DNA of 16,368 bases from an uncultured Bacteroidales bacterium. GTDB lineage: Bacteria > Bacteroidota > Bacteroidia > Bacteroidales > Paludibacteraceae. The notes beneath the pieces were generated by a model that saw only the letters and a program-made list of their open reading frames with translations, did no database searches and had not been told where the DNA came from. The translations under genes were made by a program, and so were the position numbers. Below, piece after piece: positions 6,644 through 12,200 of this stretch; positions within the stretch are counted from its first letter, which is position 1, and every line of letters starts with the position of its first letter. Where the stretch lies: positions 1 through 16,368 of the forward strand of contig CAIWIS010000843.1 of assembly GCA_903912795.1 (NCBI GenBank), written 5' to 3'.

Positions 6644-8356
6644 ATGAACTTTTTTAACGATAATCCAGCCATAAAATTTCAGCTTTCGCATCCATTGATG
6701 CCTAAAATTGTTGCACTCAAGGAGCGCAACTATGCTGATAAAGATAAATTTGATTATGCCGCACGCGATTTTGAAGATGCCATTGATAGTTACGAAAAAG
6801 TACTCGAAATTATTGGTGGAATTTGTTCGGATATAATTGCCCCTAATGCCGAAAGTGTTGACCACGACGGACCTCAAGTTGAAAACAGCCGTGTAATTTA
6901 TGCACGTGGCACGCAAGAGAACCACGATGCTTTGACCCAAGCAGGTGTTTACGGCATTACGCTTCCTCGCCAATATGGTGGTCTTAACTTCCCAATGGTA
7001 GCTTATGTTATGTCGGGCGAAATGGTTTCGCGCGCTGACGCTGGTTTTGCCAACATATGGGGATTACAGGACTGCGCCGAAACAATTTCGGAATTTGCAT
7101 CGGACGAAATTAAAGCTGAATTCCTTCCACGTGTATGCGAAGGTGCCACTTGCTCCATGGACTTAACTGAACCTGATGCAGGGTCGGACTTACAAGCAGT
7201 GCAATTGAAAGCTACGTTTAACGAAGCCGATGGTATGTGGTATTTGAATGGCGTTAAGCGCTTTATCACCAATGGCGATGCACAAATCAAATTAGTTTTG
7301 GCTCGTTCCGAAGATGGCACAACTGATGGTCGTGGACTATCATATTTTGTAGCCGATAACAAACACGATCATACTGTACTCGTTCGTCGAATCGAAAACA
7401 AATTAGGTATCAAAGGATCTCCAACTTGCGAATTGGTATTTAACAATACCCCAGCTCAATTAGTTGGAACTCGCCGTATGGGACTTATCAAGTATGTAAT
7501 GTCGTTGATGAATGGTGCACGTTTGGGCATTGGAGCTCAGTCAACCGGACTATCGGCTGCTGCATATACCGAAGCATTGAACTATGCCCGCGAACGTCGT
7601 CAGTTTGGCAAAGCCATTATCGAATTTCCGGCAGTTTACGAAATGCTCTCGATTATCAAAGCTAAATTAGATGCTTCGCGCGCATTACTTTACGAAACAA
7701 CCCGCTTTGTAGATGTATATAAAGCATACGAAGGCATTGAAAGCGAACGTAAATTAACTCCAGAAGAAAAAGCTGAGTTCAAAGAATACTTAAAGTTAGC
7801 TGACGCATTGACTCCAATGCTAAAAATGTTCTCGAGTGAATACGCCAACCAAAATGCGTATGATTCAATTCAAGTTCATGGTGGTTCGGGCTTTATGAAA
7901 GATTATGCTTGCGAACGTCATTTCCGCGATGCACGCATCATGACAATTTACGAAGGAACATCGCAATTGCAAGTTGTAGCTGCTATACGCCACGTAACCA
8001 CAGGTAATTACTTGAAAATGATTCGCGATTACGACAATCAATATATTAAACCTGAGTTCACTTCGTTCCGCAAACGCTTACAAATTATGACTAATTTGTT
8101 TGCCAATGCAGTTGCACGTGTCAACGAAGTAAAAAATCAAGAATACCTTGATTTCCAAAGCCGTAGATTAGTTGAAATGGGTGGACACATTATTATGAGT
8201 TACCTGCTTTTGATTGACGCAAGCCGCGATACCGAAGATCAATTCCGTAAATCGGCCGAAGTGTATTTGAACTTTGCCGAAGTTGAAGTTCGTCGTCATG
8301 CAGCATTTATCAAAACTTTCGAAGTTGATAATGTAGACGTATATAAAGTGCAGTAA
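6644..8356 (+). CDS. Acyl-CoA dehydrogenase (probably short-chain/butyryl-CoA type), extended form
   Basis: This FAD enzyme interconverts acyl-CoA and enoyl-CoA with Etf as the electron partner. TEPDAGSD, near residue 175, is the acyl-CoA dehydrogenase signature; RRQFGKAI (near 320) and VHGGSGFMKDYACERHFRDA (near 410) follow. The catalytic base is Glu437 in IYEGTSQLQ, the same position as in short- and medium-chain enzymes. At 570 residues it is about 190 longer than a classical ~380-residue enzyme. The excess is an N-terminal extension, a charged insert around residues 365-380, and about 130 residues after the catalytic region. This extended form next to etfBA resembles operons of butyrate-forming Bacteroidales such as Porphyromonas, so reduction of crotonyl-CoA is a reasonable guess. 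Beta-oxidation is the alternative. A bidirectional terminator closes the operon. Confidence 0.9.
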   Translation: MNFFNDNPAIKFQLSHPLMPKIVALKERNYADKDKFDYAARDFEDAIDSYEKVLEIIGGICSDIIAPNAESVDHDGPQVENSRVIYARGTQENHDALTQAGVYGITLPRQYGGLNFPMVAYVMSGEMVSRADAGFANIWGLQDCAETISEFASDEIKAEFLPRVCEGATCSMDLTEPDAGSDLQAVQLKATFNEADGMWYLNGVKRFITNGDAQIKLVLARSEDGTTDGRGLSYFVADNKHDHTVLVRRIENKLGIKGSPTCELVFNNTPAQLVGTRRMGLIKYVMSLMNGARLGIGAQSTGLSAAAYTEALNYARERRQFGKAIIEFPAVYEMLSIIKAKLDASRALLYETTRFVDVYKAYEGIESERKLTPEEKAEFKEYLKLADALTPMLKMFSSEYANQNAYDSIQVHGGSGFMKDYACERHFRDARIMTIYEGTSQLQVVAAIRHVTTGNYLKMIRDYDNQYIKPEFTSFRKRLQIMTNLFANAVARVNEVKNQEYLDFQSRRLVEMGGHIIMSYLLLIDASRDTEDQFRKSAEVYLNFAEVEVRRHAAFIKTFEVDNVDVYKVQ

Positions 8357-8375
8357 TCACAAATTGATTTATACT

Positions 8376-8417
8376 AAAAAAAACGGATTTGCCTTCATTG
8401 AGCAAGTCCGTTTTTTT
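8376..8417. terminator. Bidirectional terminator between the etf operon and deoC
   Basis: Eight As, then ACGGATTTGC paired with GCAAGTCCGT (one G:T pair) around a nine-base loop, then seven Ts. The A-run on one side and T-run on the other let it serve both the rightward operon (stop at 8356) and leftward deoC (stop at 8443). Confidence 0.9.
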
Positions 8418-8442
8418 ATATGTTTATTTTACAATTCAGGTA

Positions 8443-9324
8443 TTAGAAGTATTTTACGTCCTTTCCTTCAATCGATGTCAATAAGTTGTTTGCTAAGCGA
8501 CTGGCTCCAATGCGAAACATTTTGTTATTGAGCCATTCGGTACCAAGTATGTGTTTTACAATGGTATAATGTTTTACGGCATCTTCGGTTGTTACAATTC
8601 CGCCAGCTGGCTTATAGCTTACCTTAACACCTGTTTTTTCGTACCATTCTTTTATGGCTGTACACATTACGTAGGTTGCCTCTAAAGTGGCTGCTATAGG
8701 TATTTTGCCTGTGGATGTTTTAATAAAATCGGCATTGGCCGACATGGCAAGAATAGATGCTTTTTTAATATTTGTAGCACTTTTCAAAGCTCCACTTTCG
8801 ATAATTACTTTCAGGTGTGCATTTCTACAAGCCGCCTTAAGTTCTGAGAGTTCTTCAAATACTTCTAAATAATCTCCTTCCAGAAATTTTCCTATCGATA
8901 TCACTACATCAATTTCGGTTGCTCCATCCATTACAGCTAAAGCTGTTTCGGCTACTTTAACCTCTATAAATGTTTGCGACATAGGAAAGCCTGCAGCCAC
9001 CGATGCAATGCCAATTTCGGGTATAAGCAGCGTATTGCTTACAGCCTTAACCAATGATGGCGAAACACAAATAGCTCCAACATTTGGCAAATGTGGAAAT
9101 GCGGTTTTGAAATCATTCACTTTTTGAGTCATTGATATAATTTCGGCTGTAGTATCGGTGCTATTGAGCGAAGTTAAGTCGATTAAACTCAAACAAGTTT
9201 TGTAAACATCTACTGTGTTGTTGCTATTATATTCTTCAGCCAGAATTTTTTGTATATCCTGCGCTACAGCTTCATCGCTCAAATTGCAATTGTAAGCATT
9301 AAATAATTCGTCTATCTTGTTCAT
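8443..9324 (-). CDS. deoC: Deoxyribose-phosphate aldolase
   Basis: DeoC is a class I aldolase that splits 2-deoxyribose-5-phosphate into glyceraldehyde-3-phosphate and acetaldehyde, allowing use of deoxynucleosides. The Schiff-base lysine is Lys202 in ADFIKTSTGK. The second active-site lysine is Lys238 in YKPAGGI, and Asp139 in EIDVVI is the proton-relay acid. SVAAGFP (108-114) is another family landmark. At 293 residues it is longer than the short ~220-residue form and near the longer ~260 form, with an extra helical N-terminus. Its ATG is supported by the absence of a better internal start. It lies downstream of mazG; the gap of 139 bases holds a mini-hairpin array and an octamer repeat but no TAnnTTTG box, so read-through from psd-mazG is likely. 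Confidence 0.95.
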   Translation of the reverse strand: MNKIDELFNAYNCNLSDEAVAQDIQKILAEEYNSNNTVDVYKTCLSLIDLTSLNSTDTTAEIISMTQKVNDFKTAFPHLPNVGAICVSPSLVKAVSNTLLIPEIGIASVAAGFPMSQTFIEVKVAETALAVMDGATEIDVVISIGKFLEGDYLEVFEELSELKAACRNAHLKVIIESGALKSATNIKKASILAMSANADFIKTSTGKIPIAATLEATYVMCTAIKEWYEKTGVKVSYKPAGGIVTTEDAVKHYTIVKHILGTEWLNNKMFRIGASRLANNLLTSIEGKDVKYF

Positions 9325-9332
9325 ATTCTTTT

Positions 9333-9410
9333 ACCCTTTGGGCGTTATTTACTTCGCGTTATTTGGTGCTTCGCACGTTAAGTGGGCTACGTCGTTATTT
9401 ATTGTTATGT
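9333..9410 (-). repeat. GNA-type mini-hairpin array, copy 2 (upstream of deoC)
   Basis: On the - strand (the sense of deoC) the order is linker AAATAAC (9400-9394), a degenerate GTA-loop unit GACGTAGCCC (9393-9384), ACTTAAC, perfect hairpin GTGCGAAGCAC (9376-9366), one extra C, AAATAAC, GCGAAGT (9357-9351), AAATAAC and GCCCAAAGGGT (9343-9333). The last unit ends eight bases before the deoC ATG. The linkers match those at the other two loci. Some units have decayed (G:T closing pairs, AAA loop), suggesting an older copy. Confidence 0.8.
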
Positions 9411-9424
9411 TGTACGTTTGAAAA

Positions 9425-9472
9425 CACATCACCACATCACCTTATCACCACATCATCACATCATCACATCAA
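9425..9472. repeat. Octamer tandem repeat (CACATCAY)6 overlapping the end of mazG
   Basis: Six 8-nt units: CACATCAC twice, CTTATCAC, CACATCAT twice and CACATCAA. The unit at 9465-9472, with base 9464, encodes the last Leu-Met and the TGA of mazG on the - strand, so the repeat forms the gene's 3' end. It lies on the far side of array copy 2 from deoC. Confidence 0.85.
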
Positions 9473-9802
9473 TTTTTCATTCTCCTTATGCCTCGTGGCA
9501 TCGCGTTCAGTTTTTTTGAGCATATTTTTTTCGAAGGCTTCAGTCAGGTTTACGCCTGTTTGGTTGGCCATGCAAATTAAAACCCAGAGCACATCGGCCA
9601 TTTCGTCGGCAAGGTTTTTATTCAAGTCCGTTTTTTTGAAAGATTGATCGCCATACGTACGTGCCATTATGCGTGCTAGCTCACCCACCTCTTCGGTCAG
9701 GATAGCCATATTGGTCAATTCGCTGAAATAACGAACGCCATACAACTTTATCCATTCGTCAACCCTTTGCTGTGCTTGTTCTATGGTGATTTGATCACTC
9801 AT
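9464..9802 (-). CDS. MazG-like nucleotide pyrophosphohydrolase
   Basis: This small all-alpha NTP pyrophosphohydrolase probably hydrolyses (d)NTPs to monophosphates as house-cleaning. The metal-binding signature is visible as EEVGE (residues 37-41) and EMAD (67-70), the EExxE...ExxD arrangement of MazG proteins, with LADEMADVLWVLICMAN forming the core helix. An upstream ATG at 9847 would give 127 residues but would overlap psd by 53 bases. The ATG at 9802 overlaps the psd stop by only 8 bases (ATGAGTGA), gives 112 residues and matches the usual ~110, so it is chosen. The last two codons and the stop lie in an octamer repeat. Neighbours psd and deoC suggest a loose housekeeping operon. The exact nucleotide substrate is unknown. 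Confidence 0.88.
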   Translation of the reverse strand: MSDQITIEQAQQRVDEWIKLYGVRYFSELTNMAILTEEVGELARIMARTYGDQSFKKTDLNKNLADEMADVLWVLICMANQTGVNLTEAFEKNMLKKTERDATRHKENEKLM

Positions 9803-10463
9803 TAAGGCGTGCAATAATGGTTTCGTTTCCAGTGGTTTTTTCGCCAACTTCTACAAATATCTCCGTATCAAGTGGGAAAAATAAATCCACACGCGACCCA
9901 AATTTTATAAAACCAAGATGTTCGTTCAAGTGACAAGCTTTTCCGGCATGAGCATAAGTTACAATACGGCGTGCCAAAGCTCCGGCAATCTGACGAAGTA
10001 GTATTTGTGTTCCTCCTTCGCTTTCGATAACAACGGTTGAGCGTTCGTTTTCGTGACTCGACTTGGGCAAGTAGGCCGCCATGTGACGACCACTGTGATG
10101 TATCGATTTAAGCACTTTACCCTGAACAGGATACCAATTGGCATGCACATTAAACACCGACATAAAAATGGACACCTGAATACGTTTATCGCCAAAATGC
10201 TCTAACTCATCAGTTGGCTCTACAACTACCACAGTTCCATCGGCTGGTGCAACTACAAGTCCACTATCGTCTATTTTTATCCTACGTGAAGGATTGCGGA
10301 AGAAATATGCAAAAAACACCAATATTATTGCTGATAATGTGGTGGTTACCGCCAATGCGAATGTAGGAAAGCGTAAATAAATAAAAAGGTTAAGCACAAA
10401 CAAAACAAACAACAAACTGAGTAAAATCAGTCGCCCTTCTTTGTGAATTTTTATGTATCTCAT
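9795..10463 (-). CDS. psd: Phosphatidylserine decarboxylase proenzyme (short form)
   Basis: This inner-membrane enzyme converts phosphatidylserine to phosphatidylethanolamine with a pyruvoyl cofactor made by self-cleavage. The processing site is Gly189-Ser190 in LGFIKFGSRVD; Ser190 becomes the pyruvoyl group. Asp75 in APADG and His107 in FNVHANW fit the rest of the self-cleavage triad. Two hydrophobic segments (about 12-30 and 35-55) anchor the N-terminus, followed by FFRNP, which is typical of the ~220-residue bacterial short form. The phosphatidylserine synthase gene pssA, often next to psd, is not seen on this side; instead mazG follows with an 8-base overlap. A well-formed promoter lies 60-91 bases upstream on this strand. 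Confidence 0.95.
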   Translation of the reverse strand: MRYIKIHKEGRLILLSLLFVLFVLNLFIYLRFPTFALAVTTTLSAIILVFFAYFFRNPSRRIKIDDSGLVVAPADGTVVVVEPTDELEHFGDKRIQVSIFMSVFNVHANWYPVQGKVLKSIHHSGRHMAAYLPKSSHENERSTVVIESEGGTQILLRQIAGALARRIVTYAHAGKACHLNEHLGFIKFGSRVDLFFPLDTEIFVEVGEKTTGNETIIARLNE

Positions 10464-10522
10464 GGTTTTAAATGAAATTTCTCGATGCTACGATCGTTGT
10501 TTTTAGTTTTAAAAATAACAAA

Positions 10523-10554
10523 CAAAGGTAAAGATTTTTTTTGACCAATGCAAA
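10523..10554 (-). promoter_or_regulatory. psd-mazG-deoC promoter
   Basis: On the - strand TTTG (10554-10551) is followed after 20 bases by TACCTTTG (10530-10523), fitting the Bacteroidota -33/-7 pattern. It gives psd a leader of roughly 50 bases. Confidence 0.7.
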
Positions 10555-10568
10555 CTCTAAGCTAAACT

Positions 10569-10598
10569 TTTGAAATCCATCGAAAATCACTACCTTTG
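10569..10598 (+). promoter_or_regulatory. purB promoter
   Basis: TTTG (10569-10572), an 18-base spacer and TACCTTTG (10591-10598) point to purB. The -7 box is identical to that of the divergent psd promoter. The purB leader would be about 85 bases; no riboswitch fold was recognised in it. Confidence 0.7.
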
Positions 10599-10690
10599 CA
10601 CGTGATAAAAAAATCCTTTCAAACTCAATAAAAAAAACAATATACGATCCGCAGATTTGGTCTGTAGTTCGTCCTCAAATTATTAAAAAA

Positions 10691-12034
10691 ATGGATTTAA
10701 CTTTGCTCAGTGCTATATCGCCAGTAGATGGTCGTTACCGCACAAAATCAGCAGATTACGCTCAGTATTTTTCAGAATATGCTCTTATTCGTTACCGTGT
10801 AGAGGTTGAAGTGGAGTATTTTATTGCATTATGCGAAATTCCGTTGGAACAACTTAAAAAAGTTCCTGGCGATGTAATGCCAAAGTTACGTTTGGTGTAT
10901 CAAAATTTCAGCGAAGCGGATGCGCAACGCATAAAAGACATCGAAAAAGTTACCAATCATGATGTAAAAGCCGTTGAGTATTTTCTAAAAGAAAAATTCG
11001 ACACATTGAATCTGGCTGATTTTAAAGAGTTTATTCATTTTGGCTTAACCTCCCAAGACATTAACAACACTTCCATTCCATTGTCGGTAAAAGAAGCTCT
11101 TGTTAAAGTATATTTACCCGAAATGGACGCATTATTGCAGGAATTGCATCATAATGTTGACGAATGGCGCGATGTATCGATGCTGGCTAAAACACATGGA
11201 CAACCAGCTTCCCCTACTCGTCTTGGCAAGGAAGTAATGGTATTTGTGTACCGCTTGGAGCAACAATTAATGCAATTGAAAAACGTTCCAGTTTCGGCAA
11301 AATTTGGTGGTGCAACTGGTAATTTCAATGCCCACAAAGTTACCTATCCGGCTATCGACTGGAAAAATTTCGGAAATAGTTTCTTGTCGGAAAAACTCGG
11401 TTTGGAACGTGAGCAATGGACAACTCAGATATCGAATTACGACAATCTGGCGGCGCAATTCGATGCCATGAAACGTATCAATACCATTTTGATTGATTTT
11501 TGTAGAGATATTTGGACTTATGTGTCGATGGAATACTTTAAACAACGTATTAAAGCGGGCGAAGTGGGCTCGTCGGCAATGCCACACAAAGTAAACCCGA
11601 TTGATTTTGAGAATGCCGAAGGTAATTTAGGAATGGCAAATGCCATTTTTGAATATTTATCGTCGAAATTGCCCGTTTCACGCTTGCAACGCGACTTGAC
11701 CGACAGCACCGTACTTCGTAATGTGGGTGTTCCATTTGCACATACGCTTATAGCTACTCAAAGCATTCGCAAAGGTTTAAGTAAATTATTGCTCAACGAA
11801 ACAGCTATTTACCGTGATTTGGACAATACTTGGGCGGTTGTGGCCGAAGGAATTCAGACTATACTTCGTCGCGAAGGATATCCACAACCTTACGAAGCAC
11901 TGAAAGCGCTAACACGTACCAACGAAGGCATAACCGAGCGTTCGATACACGAATTTATTGATACTTTGGCCATTGATGATACTGTAAAACAAGAACTAAA
12001 ACGCATTACACCAAGGAATTATACGGGAGTCTAG
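10691..12034 (+). CDS. purB: Adenylosuccinate lyase
   Basis: PurB catalyses two eliminations of fumarate in purine synthesis: SAICAR to AICAR, and adenylosuccinate to AMP. It belongs to the fumarase/aspartase fold superfamily and works as a homotetramer. The signature loop GSSAMPHKVNPIDFENAEGN (293-312) contains catalytic Ser295; His169 in THGQPASPT is the other catalytic residue, and TSQDINNT (120-127) is the third conserved region. The length of 447 residues and the beginning MDLTLLSAISPVDGRY match the family. The C-terminus ITPRNYTGV is a normal Bacteroidota ending. Its TAG stop (12032-12034) shares its G with the first unit of the large mini-hairpin array, so the array begins exactly at the gene end. 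The ABC transporter follows without a promoter box of its own in the gap. Confidence 0.97.
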   Translation: MDLTLLSAISPVDGRYRTKSADYAQYFSEYALIRYRVEVEVEYFIALCEIPLEQLKKVPGDVMPKLRLVYQNFSEADAQRIKDIEKVTNHDVKAVEYFLKEKFDTLNLADFKEFIHFGLTSQDINNTSIPLSVKEALVKVYLPEMDALLQELHHNVDEWRDVSMLAKTHGQPASPTRLGKEVMVFVYRLEQQLMQLKNVPVSAKFGGATGNFNAHKVTYPAIDWKNFGNSFLSEKLGLEREQWTTQISNYDNLAAQFDAMKRINTILIDFCRDIWTYVSMEYFKQRIKAGEVGSSAMPHKVNPIDFENAEGNLGMANAIFEYLSSKLPVSRLQRDLTDSTVLRNVGVPFAHTLIATQSIRKGLSKLLLNETAIYRDLDNTWAVVAEGIQTILRREGYPQPYEALKALTRTNEGITERSIHEFIDTLAIDDTVKQELKRITPRNYTGV

Positions 12035-12192
12035 CCCGAAGGGCGTTATTGATTGTTATTAGCCCTACGGGCGTTATTAAATAACACGAAGTAAATAACG
12101 TGCGATTCACAAATAACAGCGCAGCTAAATAACGCGAAGCTAATAACGTGCGAAGCACAAATAACAGCGCAGCTAAAAAACGCCCGAAGGGC
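12034..12192 (+). repeat. GNA-type mini-hairpin array, copy 3 (largest; fills the purB-ABC transporter gap)
   Basis: Ten stem-loop units separated mostly by 7-nt linkers fill the gap. Left part: GCCCGAAGGGC (12034-12044) and GCCCTACGGGC (12062-12072), with GTTATT linkers. The orientation flips at 12073-12085, a perfect inverted repeat. Right part, each preceded by AAATAAC, TAATAAC or AAAAAAC: ACGAAGT (12086), GTGCGATTCAC (12100, decayed), AGCGCAGCT (12118), GCGAAGC (12134), GTGCGAAGCAC (12148), AGCGCAGCT (12166) and GCCCGAAGGGC (12182). Bases 12079-12126 and 12127-12174 are a tandem duplication of 48 nt with five differences. The last unit ends eight bases before the next ATG. Confidence 0.92.
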
Positions 12193-12200
12193 AAAATAAG

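Noticed and set aside
9363..9647. A rightward 94-codon open frame opposite mazG and the deoC leader
   Set aside because: It runs through the array and the octamer repeat and then antisense to mazG; it has no recognisable protein features.
9803..9847. Upstream ATG start for the MazG-like gene
   Set aside because: It gives a 53-base overlap with psd and 15 extra residues before the usual family start; the ATG at 9802 overlaps the psd stop neatly.
10599..10690. A purine-responsive riboswitch in the purB leader
   Set aside because: No conserved purine riboswitch core or convincing helices were found in the 85-base AT-rich leader.
12034..12192. CRISPR array
   Set aside because: The repeated parts are 7-11 nt, the supposed spacers are themselves near-identical, and no cas gene is present. 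The structure is an array of mini-hairpins.
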